From Prostheceraeus crozeri (lineage: Eukaryota; Platyhelminthes; Polycladida; Euryleptidae): a stretch of DNA of 64,000 nucleotides. Every line of letters starts with the position of its first letter. The first letter of the stretch is position 1. The position numbers were made by a program, and so were the translations under genes. This document shows, piece after piece, positions 44,083 through 52,030 of the stretch. The stretch spans positions 37,899-101,898 of the forward strand of contig CAJQUW010003207.1 of the NCBI GenBank assembly GCA_907163375.1, read 5' to 3'. Below the pieces are notes generated by a model. The model had not been told where the DNA came from, made no database searches, and was given only the letters and a program-made list of their open reading frames with translations.

Positions 44083-44565
44083 TTACAAATATGTTGTCTT
44101 CCTTCGTTTTGACTTGTTTCTAGTCGCAGTGGAATTTCGTTTGCGCTTTCTTGTTTTCACTCGACGTCTAGATTTAGAACGTGCTGCTCTAGTCGGCTTT
44201 TTACTTTTCCTGCGTCTTTGCTTAGTAACTCGACCGGATCCAACTTGTCTTGACTTCCTACGCTTCTTCCGAACTGTACGTCTCGTCTTTGTTAAATCAT
44301 CTAATGCGTCTATGGCAGATTGCTGCGCGCGCATTTTCATAGATTCACCGATATCCTCACCTTGAAGCGCATCAGCTGCAACATTTGCACCAAAATCTAA
44401 AGCCCTGCTTCCAACACGCTTCATAATTGGTACGCCATACTTTTTGAGTGTTGGAAGAACCATACGTCTTAGTGCACCAAATATGCCTCCTCCAACTTGT
44501 CGTCTACCTCCAACAAACACGGGATAACCGCTCTGATATGATGGTCTACTGTAAATGCCTGTCAT
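44083..44565 (-). CDS. Basic core-like protein with GG motif
   Basis: 160 residues. It begins MTGIYSRPSYQSGYPVFVGG, then RRQVGGGIFGAL, an amphipathic middle, and an extremely Lys/Arg-rich C-terminal half. Polinton C's 62072 gene starts in the same way (SFYSRPSYVSGGGQIYIGARRQ). The plan resembles adenovirus core proteins that condense DNA and are trimmed by the protease near a GG site. The role in packing viral DNA is inferred. It sits directly before the capsid gene. Confidence 0.65.
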   Translation of the reverse strand: MTGIYSRPSYQSGYPVFVGGRRQVGGGIFGALRRMVLPTLKKYGVPIMKRVGSRALDFGANVAADALQGEDIGESMKMRAQQSAIDALDDLTKTRRTVRKKRRKSRQVGSGRVTKQRRRKSKKPTRAARSKSRRRVKTRKRKRNSTATRNKSKRRKTTYL

Positions 44566-44608
44566 TATGACTATTGAATAACTATGGAAGTCACAATAGC
44601 GTAAAGCC

Positions 44609-46213
44609 TTATTCTCGTGACCTAATATGTAGGGTCAAAACAGTAACACCACCACAGAACGGTACTACTTCTCCTGCGTCATCATGAATTGATATGTCAA
44701 TTCTATTGATGAAATTTCGGCTGATTGGTAGATACATTGTGTTAAAAAATTCTCGATTGATTAGTTGCTTCCTTACGGATGAGAGAGGAAATGTGCGCAG
44801 AAGTGGGGCCTCAATGTCGCCAACCCTTGTATATTCAATAATGTTACAATAGACGTATAAGTTACTTATATCACGCTCTAGTGATGGGGCGGTATCGCCT
44901 ATTGATGTGCCTTCATAAATAGTTGATTTTGAGAATCCCAATGTGGTCGTTAACACGCTATCCAGCTTGATAAGAGAGTTCTTCCTTACCTTTACAATCA
45001 TGCGTTTCTTATGCGGGTCATAAGAAAAGTGATATTCATCTGCATCAAGGTAATATACACCAAACTCATTTAACTTTGTACACAATTCAGATGGCGTTTT
45101 CAAGCTTTCAATGTTCAAATTAACTCTTTTTACAAGTTCACTGGAAGTAGACAATTCATCACCCAATATGTCTTCGCTGTATACGTGGATATCCCATGAA
45201 GCATTTGTTGATGCTTTGAGTTTAGAAGAGGACAATTGAACCTTGAATGTATCATTTAATTCTGTCAACCAAGGTGCGCTTTCAAGGCCCTTAAACATCC
45301 CAATCATTTCAGATCCGAATTCAATAACAGCGGACTCAGACTTTTCCAATGGTGTCTTTTTAGTAAAAACAATAAATTCTGCCTCCGTTTCAACAGTAAA
45401 TAAAGTTACTTTCTCTTTCTTATATTCACAAGTCATTAACGTTTCTGGCACTGATCCTTGAAACTTTCTTGCAAAGTCTTCAACACTTCTAATGACCTCA
45501 AATTTATTTTTTACTCGGATGCTCCTTTTTTGTAATGCATACAATGGCACAATTCTACATTGAAAATCAGTGACTTTCCTCTCCGAATTCCACCCACGTC
45601 CATTGTACCAATACCTTGATGAGAAAGTTGTTCTGGAATACCCAAAAGTATGACTCAAATCCTTACCTAATACAAGAAGAACATGCTTCCCTTCCTTCAT
45701 CAGTTTTGTTGACCCCTTTATGACTGGTTTGTAGAATTTATTCAAAGTCAGCTTGAAGAGATCATTTATTCGTTCAAACATTCTACCGATTTCCTTTTCT
45801 GTATCTTGCAAGCTCATTGTGGGAACCTTAGAATCAAAAGTTGACGTTGCAAATGCCTTTTGAATTTTAATCATGTTTTGGACAGATGGTAAAAATGTTG
45901 AAAAAGGATGTAAAGTTAGATGATGAAAAGCCCATGTACCATGTAGACTATTTTGAATTATGCGAAAGCAATCATCCTTCTCTCGCACTTCTTTATGTAG
46001 TTCAAAATAGTTGTTCTTTAGCAAACTGATATCGTTGTAATAAGTAATTTCAGTTAGAGCAGCTTCATGGGGTCCATGCAGAGTAATTGGATTAGCGAAT
46101 TCAACAGAGTATAGAGATGGTTTGTTACTTGGGAATATCTTGGGGTTGCTATTGCTTGGAAGAATGATGTTGAAGTTAGTAGACATGTTAAACTCATATA
46201 TGGAAGAAGTCAC
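44609..46213 (-). CDS. Penton-like/minor capsid protein
   Basis: 534 residues. The N-terminus NKPSLYSVEFANPITLHGPH followed by AALTEITYYND matches a signature widespread in Polinton and adintovirus proteins, commonly linked with the minor, penton-type capsid protein. The remainder is a large beta-rich protein without motifs I can name. The second Met, residue 10 (MSTNFNIILPS), may be the true start. It lies between integrase and core-like genes. No equivalent is present at that place in Polinton C. The minor-capsid assignment is an inference. Confidence 0.6.
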   Translation of the reverse strand: MTSSIYEFNMSTNFNIILPSNSNPKIFPSNKPSLYSVEFANPITLHGPHEAALTEITYYNDISLLKNNYFELHKEVREKDDCFRIIQNSLHGTWAFHHLTLHPFSTFLPSVQNMIKIQKAFATSTFDSKVPTMSLQDTEKEIGRMFERINDLFKLTLNKFYKPVIKGSTKLMKEGKHVLLVLGKDLSHTFGYSRTTFSSRYWYNGRGWNSERKVTDFQCRIVPLYALQKRSIRVKNKFEVIRSVEDFARKFQGSVPETLMTCEYKKEKVTLFTVETEAEFIVFTKKTPLEKSESAVIEFGSEMIGMFKGLESAPWLTELNDTFKVQLSSSKLKASTNASWDIHVYSEDILGDELSTSSELVKRVNLNIESLKTPSELCTKLNEFGVYYLDADEYHFSYDPHKKRMIVKVRKNSLIKLDSVLTTTLGFSKSTIYEGTSIGDTAPSLERDISNLYVYCNIIEYTRVGDIEAPLLRTFPLSSVRKQLINREFFNTMYLPISRNFINRIDISIHDDAGEVVPFCGGVTVLTLHIRSRE

Positions 46214-46226
46214 ATGCTATATTAGC

Positions 46227-47378
46227 TCAAAAGTTACGAGTGTCTCCCATCTCCACATTTTGTAGATCCTGGTGCGTTATCCAGCTATTGAATGAATCAG
46301 GATATCCTTTCCATTTAACTAGATATTTCCTTTGATTGCCATGACCTTTCCTCCTAATTATTTTGTCAATCATATACACCTCTTCACTTCTGTCTACTAC
46401 TTGCAATTCATAAGAGTAAAATTTTCCTTCAATTGGATTGCCATGGTAATCTATTAATTTATACATGGTGGGTCTAAATTTTGTATTTACTTCATCCACA
46501 AAAAACTCTTCTTCAGTCCAATTAGGTAGATACCCCTTCTCAAATGTAGACTTAACCTTTGAAATCCGAACTCTATCACCAACATTAATTTTCTTTTCAT
46601 TGGAAATGTTTTTCGCTTTCTCATCATACAATCGAAGCCATACATCCATCGCATTATCTGGGGTAACATCAACTGGTTTCATCTTAATGATTCGATGGTA
46701 GCTTTCATTGTAATTCTTAACAAATTTCTGCAGCTCACCTACCCAAACATGTGTATTTTTTGCAGTGAAATAGCGCCATATTTTTGTCTTCAGTGTGCGA
46801 TTGAACCTCTCAACCATGGCAGCTTTATAAGCACTTTTGACACTAAACAATTCCACATTATGACTTTTAAGGAGACTTCGAACATGAGAGTTTTCGAATT
46901 CCTTCCCTTGATCGGTCTGTATTCTTTGCGGAACACGCCCCTCATCGAAAATGCTCTGAAAAGCCGCTTCAACTTCTGGTCCTCGTTTAGATTTCAGCGC
47001 ACGTGCCCAAGCATAGCGAGATAAAATATCTATTACAGTTAAGATGTATTTATAGCCATCATTGTACTGTGATATCTGTTGCATGTCAGCCAAGTCCGCT
47101 TGCCATTGACTATCTATATTGTTAACAACATATTTTCTTGTTGGAAACCGCTTTCTCGCATTTTTGTGAAGAGTGTAAGTCGGTTGACTCCTCAACCACT
47201 TCTTGACTTTCTCTATTCCCACACCTGCTGCACGAGCTAGAACCTCCAGACGACTGAAACTTGCGGGATGATTTAAGTCGTAATAAATCTTCCTCAGCTT
47301 CACGGCTGTACTCATCGTCTTTGTTCTGATTTGCACGCGTATTACTCGCACAGCAACTGCTAACACAATTGATATCAA
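46227..47378 (-). CDS. Retroviral-type integrase with chromodomain
   Basis: 383 residues. The catalytic triad is Asp95 (QADLADM), Asp156 (IQTDQGKEF) and Glu190 (AAMVERFNRTL), the DD35E pattern of the rve fold. An N-terminal helical DNA-binding region has IYYDLNHPASF and WLRSQPTYTLHK. A chromodomain near 330-375 (YLVKWKGYPDSFNSW) probably reads histone marks and steers insertion. It joins the element ends to host DNA with 6-base duplications. The first 20 residues are likely not the true start; MSTAVKLRKIYYD is better. It overlaps a Cys-rich frame. Confidence 0.9.
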   Translation of the reverse strand: MISIVLAVAVRVIRVQIRTKTMSTAVKLRKIYYDLNHPASFSRLEVLARAAGVGIEKVKKWLRSQPTYTLHKNARKRFPTRKYVVNNIDSQWQADLADMQQISQYNDGYKYILTVIDILSRYAWARALKSKRGPEVEAAFQSIFDEGRVPQRIQTDQGKEFENSHVRSLLKSHNVELFSVKSAYKAAMVERFNRTLKTKIWRYFTAKNTHVWVGELQKFVKNYNESYHRIIKMKPVDVTPDNAMDVWLRLYDEKAKNISNEKKINVGDRVRISKVKSTFEKGYLPNWTEEEFFVDEVNTKFRPTMYKLIDYHGNPIEGKFYSYELQVVDRSEEVYMIDKIIRRKGHGNQRKYLVKWKGYPDSFNSWITHQDLQNVEMGDTRNF

Positions 47379-47448
47379 CCTCTATGCCCTCTTCTGCTTT
47401 ACCTTCGAGCGCAGATTTCAAACAACAGCAAAATTTTTGTAACGACAT
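47122..47448 (-). CDS. Cys-rich frame overlapping integrase start
   Basis: 108 codons, of which the first 50 or so, outside the integrase, contain FCCCLKS and NCVSSCCAS. The rest overlaps the integrase in another frame and is probably its shadow. Polinton C also has a Cys-rich frame (60764-60979) at the same place, overlapping the integrase start. Shared place and composition argue that at least the first part is real. Function is unknown; zinc binding is possible. Confidence 0.45.
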   Translation of the reverse strand: MSLQKFCCCLKSALEGKAEEGIEVDINCVSSCCASNTRANQNKDDEYSREAEEDLLRLKSSRKFQSSGGSSSCSRCGNRESQEVVEESTDLHSSQKCEKAVSNKKICC

Positions 47449-47482
47449 GATATGAGAGAGGCAAGGCTTAATTCATATTTGC

Positions 47483-48132
47483 TTAATATTTACTATACTC
47501 CTTCGCAACACGCATTGAGCGCCTAGTAGCTCTTTTTGGTTGCAGATCATCGGGATCATGAAGCTCTCGCTTGACCGCCATCGTGGGTGTTTTACTCTTT
47601 GATCCATCTTGTAAGTGACCCTTATCCAATTCATTCACAGTCGGTCCTCCAATAATATTGTGAGGTACATTTTGATCAGATAAAATTTTCTGAAAATATG
47701 ACCACCCTTGTGGTGCACCTAGTTTTCGCCTTACATCTCTGACAGCATATTGCAGAAGGTCATCTATGTGACTATTTCTAATAACATCACCAGTTGTTTC
47801 ATCTATTATCTCTCCTCTCTCATTGAACTTCACATGTGGATCAATGAAGTCAAATAATCGCTCAGCGCGCACACGATATGGTCGAGGTGTTGACAAGGTT
47901 ATAAATCGTCGCAACTTGTCACGAATCTGTCGCCTCTCGTCAATGTTTTCAGCTGCTAACTGCATTCGTCGATAGGGATCCTTAATCTTCTGAATTTCCA
48001 TATCCTTTTGTGTTAGTTCCTTAAGTTGATTCGTAATAGGCTGATCTATATTTTTGACTTCCTGTGCACTTTGTAATGTAGTCAATTGTACATACTCCTC
48101 TTGAGGAATGACTACCATCTTTGAATACGACA
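47483..48132 (-). CDS. Unknown virion-block protein
   Basis: About 216 residues from the ATG giving MSYSKMVVIPQEEYVQL; an upstream ATG at 48163 adds ten residues with no match in the other elements. Relatives are 60070-60762 (C) and a split remnant in A. Conserved parts are the N-terminal motif, a helical middle rich in Arg/Glu, RGEII near a conserved DDLLQYA, QGWSYFQKIL, and a basic tail with KRATRRSMRVAKEY. It may bind DNA or bridge core and capsid. I do not know its function. Confidence 0.75.
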
Positions 48133-48172
48133 TGTTTGAAAATAATAAGGCAACAAAGTACATTGCTTACAA

Positions 48173-48808
48173 CTAACTGTGAACCGAGAAAACTGTCATT
48201 GGTTCAGCGGAATTAGGTATGATATTTGTTCGAAATCGAAGTCGTTCCGGACATTCCTGGGTTAGATCAATAAATAGATAACCATGTGGTTTCTTTGTTA
48301 CATCTTCATTTATTTTTGAAAGTACTTTAGGTTGTTGAGGTAATATCTGTCTACTGAGATGATGTATCTGACTGCTATCTCTTGGATTTTTAAATATTGC
48401 CAAATAATGTGTATTCAAACTTCTAGTTCTTTGCTCTTTCCCTCCATCGAAGATGTTTTGGGTGATGTAGATAATAAAAGCTTCCCTATGATGTGCAGTT
48501 TGAATGAACATTTCAGTTACATCCTTTGAAGATTTGCTTTCTCGTAATAGATCATCTAATACTAGTAAGTCACCTGCTTTGATATCCTCAGTTGATGGCA
48601 ACCCTTGCTTCACCTCATAACCTTTCTGGCGAAGTGTAGAATGTAGTTGTGGTTGAAATATTCCACAATATAATTTGACTCTCTTAATTTCCTTGTTAAA
48701 CATTTCATTTCTATATTGTAGCAATTCAGTTACAAATGTAGTTTTACCGGACTGACTTGGTCCAGCGACACACATTGTGCGATCAGTGAATAGACGAAAA
48801 TCTGTCAT
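48173..48808 (-). CDS. DNA-packaging ATPase (FtsK/HerA, A32-like)
   Basis: 211 residues. Walker A GPSQSGKT at 16-23, Walker B DLLVLDDL at 80-87, a sensor-like YITQN, then NTHYLAIFKNPRD and KPHGYLFIDLTQ, which are typical of the poxvirus A32 and Polinton ATPases. It is thought to pump the genome into the empty capsid. The frame is open and of usual length. It heads the densely packed virion block. Confidence 0.9.
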   Translation of the reverse strand: MTDFRLFTDRTMCVAGPSQSGKTTFVTELLQYRNEMFNKEIKRVKLYCGIFQPQLHSTLRQKGYEVKQGLPSTEDIKAGDLLVLDDLLRESKSSKDVTEMFIQTAHHREAFIIYITQNIFDGGKEQRTRSLNTHYLAIFKNPRDSSQIHHLSRQILPQQPKVLSKINEDVTKKPHGYLFIDLTQECPERLRFRTNIIPNSAEPMTVFSVHS

Positions 48809-48949
48809 CTTATAATTCCATTAACATTAAACTCATCATCCCGCTAATTTTGCTTAGAACAACAAAACAGTCACATGTTCCAGATCACGTTTATTTACAT
48901 TCAGAATAGAAACTTTCAAGTTACATTTACAAATTAAAACATTTACAAA

Positions 48950-49684
48950 TTAAAACATTTGTGTTTCCTCATCACAATTAGGATTATAGAAAGTTTTCAA
49001 GTCAGCATCTTGGCGCTTCAACTTCAATTTAGGAATCCCATCTTTAGATTTCCGCCCTCGCTTTTTGCTCTCTTCCTTCCCATCACTTGAAGCAGTCTTA
49101 TCAATGTTAATTAAACATTTATCAATTGGTAGTGGTTCATAGACTAGTTGAAGAACCTTCATTTGTAAAGATGCGACTTTACCAGTCGAACCATGTGAGC
49201 CAATATAAAGTCCGGTAACGTGCACTAAGCCCATATAGCGGCCCCGTTTGAGATCCTCACATTCCATCGCGTTTGTAAAGAGATCGAATGCTTGAAAATG
49301 ATCCGATAGTTTTAAAAACAGTGTATCGAATTCCGGCAATTCCTTATAACCAACTCCTTCCTCTAATGCCTTTCTCCAATGAGTGGGAGCACTTTCAGGC
49401 AGCTCAACACATTCTTTCGCGAAAGAGTCAATAGTTTTAGGAATCACCTGTTGCCATTTTGGAAAAGTCACTCGCATTTGTCTCATATTGCTATACCCTG
49501 ATGTAGATATACCATTACTGTGGAAGAATGGAACTTGAAGATAAAAGCCATCATCACCATAATTCAAGGTTTGAAAGTAGAATGTATTTCCAATCCCTTG
49601 CACCTTTCGTGTCGGACGAAGCTTCAAGAGATCTTGCTCAAAAGCGTCACCTTCCTCTCTGATTGTATACATTTTCTGAGTCAT
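48950..49684 (-). CDS. Unknown conserved Polinton protein
   Basis: 244 residues. The C-terminal part GLYIGSHGSTGKVASLQMKV matches GLYYGRHKDNKIASLSMHME in the 56660-57434 gene of Polinton C. A Lys/Arg-rich tail follows (ESKKRGRKSKDG), which may be a nuclear signal or nucleic-acid contact. The beta-rich core would suit an OB-fold or similar DNA-binding protein, but I cannot prove it. A TATATAAG box on its strand lies at 49771-49778, about 90 bases upstream. Confidence 0.7.
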   Translation of the reverse strand: MTQKMYTIREEGDAFEQDLLKLRPTRKVQGIGNTFYFQTLNYGDDGFYLQVPFFHSNGISTSGYSNMRQMRVTFPKWQQVIPKTIDSFAKECVELPESAPTHWRKALEEGVGYKELPEFDTLFLKLSDHFQAFDLFTNAMECEDLKRGRYMGLVHVTGLYIGSHGSTGKVASLQMKVLQLVYEPLPIDKCLINIDKTASSDGKEESKKRGRKSKDGIPKLKLKRQDADLKTFYNPNCDEETQMF

Positions 49685-49770
49685 GTTTCAACAAGTACTA
49701 ATTCGGAGCTTTCAACCAGCGCAAATGAATTGTCACTTGAAAGTGGTAAAATATCATTAAAGCGTCTTCC

Positions 49771-49778
49771 TTATATAC
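49771..49778 (-). promoter_or_regulatory. TATATAAG box
   Basis: Minus-strand TATATAAG about 87 bases before the ATG at 49684, identical to boxes at 33160, 37113 and 51027. Confidence 0.55.
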
Positions 49779-49835
49779 ACCTATATATGACTCATCAATC
49801 AAAGTGATGACGTGTCACTTAATGATTCGCTAACC

Positions 49836-50227
49836 TTATATTAACATTGCAGCAGTTGCTGCAATCCTTCCAAGCGGACTATTGATTACACCATTAATAC
49901 TGTTTCCAATATCATTTAACATACTTAGAAACCCACCACCACCGCGCTGAATTAAGTTTCGCCTTTTCTTATCACTACTCCTTGGATTTGAAAACTTTTT
50001 TATGCTATTCAAAGAGCCAGCATTCAACAGAGGCTTGTAAATAGGTAGACATTTGTGTATTGCAAAAGCTAAATCACGAATGAAATCATCACTTGAATTT
50101 TGAATCAATTACACTTCTTCTTATTATCATGTATCCTGTTTAACTTTCGCAACGCCTTTTTAAACTGACTTGAAGGTTTGAAGGACCGTTTCGATTGACG
50201 AGAAGATGCCTTCCGTTTTACAGACAT
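49836..50227 (-). pseudogene. Adenovirus pX-like protein, appears broken
   Basis: The region corresponds to the intact 59053-59418 gene of Polinton C. It starts MSVKRKASSRQSKRSFK, very basic, and ends with LIQRGGGGFLSML and a hydrophobic tail. The same three-part plan (basic part, GG motif, hydrophobic C-terminus) occurs in adenovirus pX. The protein would be a protease substrate in the virion core. In this copy it looks broken, with about one break. Confidence 0.6.
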
Positions 50228-50355
50228 TTTTATTCTAATATGGAAATAGATAATACAATTACAATTTTTGCTTAGTACTTACAACATTATATACAAAAGT
50301 TTACAAGCATTCACACAGAGTTTGTTGCTGGTACTTATAAAATTACATAAAACAC

Positions 50356-50979
50356 TTAACGAGTTGTAGAGGGAAACTGATATACACTCACATCGGCTAG
50401 AGTCTGATTTGTAGCAGTTATGAGCTGCTCAATGTCTTTCATTAGATGTTTTGAAATTGGACAGCACATACAGCAGGGCTTTGAATGGAAAGTCTTTAAA
50501 ATATTGGCATAGTATGCCCGCAAACTGATTACCTCAGAATGTCCTTGAGCAGCCACATTGATGCTTACTGATGGCGGTCCACTGAACAAGTCCAGTTTGC
50601 ATTTCTCACCCTTCTCGTCATAGTAGCTGGAGGTGATAATGTCATGGAGACATGTGTTGAGTTTCCGTTGGATACTGCTGCACCAACAGCGAGAGTATTC
50701 CGGTACAATCTCCGTTTGAGCTAGTGGGCGAAATACTTCATTGAGCCAAAATCTTGCAACTCGTGTAAGAGCGTTGTTCACGACTCTCATTAACATTCTC
50801 TGCACCACAACGTCCTCTCCGCAGCGGAAATACTTCACTATTTCCTCCATCAGATGCACCAAATCCGCTTTATAGCCAGTTATATTCACGGCAGAATAAA
50901 ATATATTGCCGGTGAAGAGTTGACTTCGGTAAATTATTGAAATGGGAATGTTGGTAGTGAACGACATGCTGATTGACAT
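50356..50979 (-). CDS. Unknown protein, 207 residues
   Basis: Unrecognised. It is mostly helical by eye, with a Cys pair CCMCC near the C-terminus and the patch KCKLDLFSGPPSVSINV. No signal peptide or membrane segment is clear. A TATATAAG box on its strand at 51027-51034 lies 48 bases upstream of the ATG. It sits between the IAP-like and pX-like genes, the slot of a short remnant in Polinton A. The frame is intact, so it is likely real. Confidence 0.6.
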   Translation of the reverse strand: MSISMSFTTNIPISIIYRSQLFTGNIFYSAVNITGYKADLVHLMEEIVKYFRCGEDVVVQRMLMRVVNNALTRVARFWLNEVFRPLAQTEIVPEYSRCWCSSIQRKLNTCLHDIITSSYYDEKGEKCKLDLFSGPPSVSINVAAQGHSEVISLRAYYANILKTFHSKPCCMCCPISKHLMKDIEQLITATNQTLADVSVYQFPSTTR

Positions 50980-51026
50980 TGTATTAGCCTCAAATTATGC
51001 TTGAAATAGAACGGTACAATGTCCTC

Positions 51027-51034
51027 CTTATATA
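51027..51034 (-). promoter_or_regulatory. TATATAAG box
   Basis: Minus-strand TATATAAG, 48 bases before the ATG at 50979. Confidence 0.55.
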
Positions 51035-51040
51035 GAAAAG

Positions 51041-51602
51041 TCACACAAAGACACAATAGTGACCAATCACAGACCTGCATGATGACTCATCATGCACGAT
51101 ATACAGTGACTGTTGAAGATATTTCTTCATCACAAAGGGGACAAGATGAAGTTTCAAAGGGTACATAACATGTAGAACACATAACGCTATGAGAACATGA
51201 CAAAAAGAGAAGGGATCGTTACTGTTTAAAACATTTAACGCAGTTCCGTTCACATAATAATTTAAATGTCTCTTCTTCTAATTTCCTTCTGAAGTCACTT
51301 TTATTGGGAGAACTTTTTATTAAAACACTGTCAGATGTCTCTTTCTTTCCATATCGTTCCAATTTGATCCTCCTAATTTCACTATCATTGCAGTGTAGCA
51401 TGGAGAAATCCTCTATCCACCTACGATCCAAATTGTGATTCATTGCATGCTCATCTAGATCCATTAGTCGATCAACTAAATCACCAGCGTTGATATTTTC
51501 ACTGAGATTTGTTACAGTTTCTATAGCTTTGAACGAATATCCAAGGTCTCTTGCGACAACCCACGACGTTGGGATACTAGTCATCATTATGTATGTCATC
51601 AA
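51041..51602 (-). pseudogene. IAP-like UBA/RING protein, appears broken
   Basis: The N-terminal part (ARDLGYSFKAIETV, LVDRLMDLDEHA) resembles the UBA domain of inhibitor-of-apoptosis proteins. It is followed by IEDFSMLHCNDSEIRRIK, conserved in Polinton A, and C-terminal RING-type cysteines (ERNCVKCFK and beyond). No BIR domain is present. Family knowledge suggests a ubiquitin ligase that blocks host cell death. It is the outermost right gene of B. A CTATAAATAT box lies upstream at 51614-51623. About one break is visible. Confidence 0.6.
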
Positions 51603-51613
51603 ACAACTATCTC

Positions 51614-51623
51614 ATATTTATAG
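51614..51623 (-). promoter_or_regulatory. TATA box of the IAP-like gene
   Basis: Minus-strand CTATAAATAT a dozen bases before the likely ATG. The spacing is short, so translation may begin at a later ATG. Confidence 0.35.
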
Positions 51624-51683
51624 CTTAGTTTGTCTACGTAAAAGGAAAATCAATGTGTCATCTTGATGACAATGGTTTCAATA

Positions 51684-52024
51684 GTCACAATAGTCGCAAT
51701 TGAGCAAACCCATTCAAAATCAAACAACGGACGTCTATCGGTACGTACCCAAGTGCTCAGAACCAAACCACACAAGTTCGATCACAGACGTTCCGAAACA
51801 CAGTGTACTCAACCGAGTGTACCAAACACATGTACCTATCCAGTAAAACAGATCTCATACTTGTTCCTATTCATAACACTGAATTATACATGTACCTATC
51901 CATGTTCCTATTGATAACACTGAGTTATACATGTACCTATCCATGTACCTATTGATAACACTAAATTTTACATGTACCTATCCATGTACCTATCCCTCGC
52001 AAGTAGGGCACAGTTTTCACTACT
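51684..52024 (-). repeat. Polinton B right terminal inverted repeat
   Basis: 341 bases, the inverted partner of 32298-32597. It has three copies of the 41-base unit (51871-51993) against two in the left arm. It is followed by GTAATG at 52025-52030. Confidence 0.95.
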
Positions 52025-52030
52025 GTAATG

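Larger units (their letters stand above)
32298..52024 (+). mobile_element. Polinton B (Maverick), nearly whole
   Basis: 19.7 kb bounded by terminal inverted repeats starting AGTAGTGAAAACTG and flanked by GTAATG on both sides (32292-32297, 52025-52030), a perfect 6-base target duplication. It holds protein-primed PolB, integrase, ATPase, protease, major capsid and penton-like proteins, core and pX-like proteins, plus accessory genes including a TBP-like one. The left half reads rightward, the virion block reads leftward, and they converge near 42.3 kb. Arms differ by about 1 percent, so insertion was fairly recent. Most genes look open; about two or three breaks are visible. Confidence 0.95.

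Noticed and set aside
51871-51993. Regular short repeats that might suggest a CRISPR array
   Set aside because: Units are directly adjacent without unique spacers, and they belong to a Polinton terminal repeat in an animal genome.
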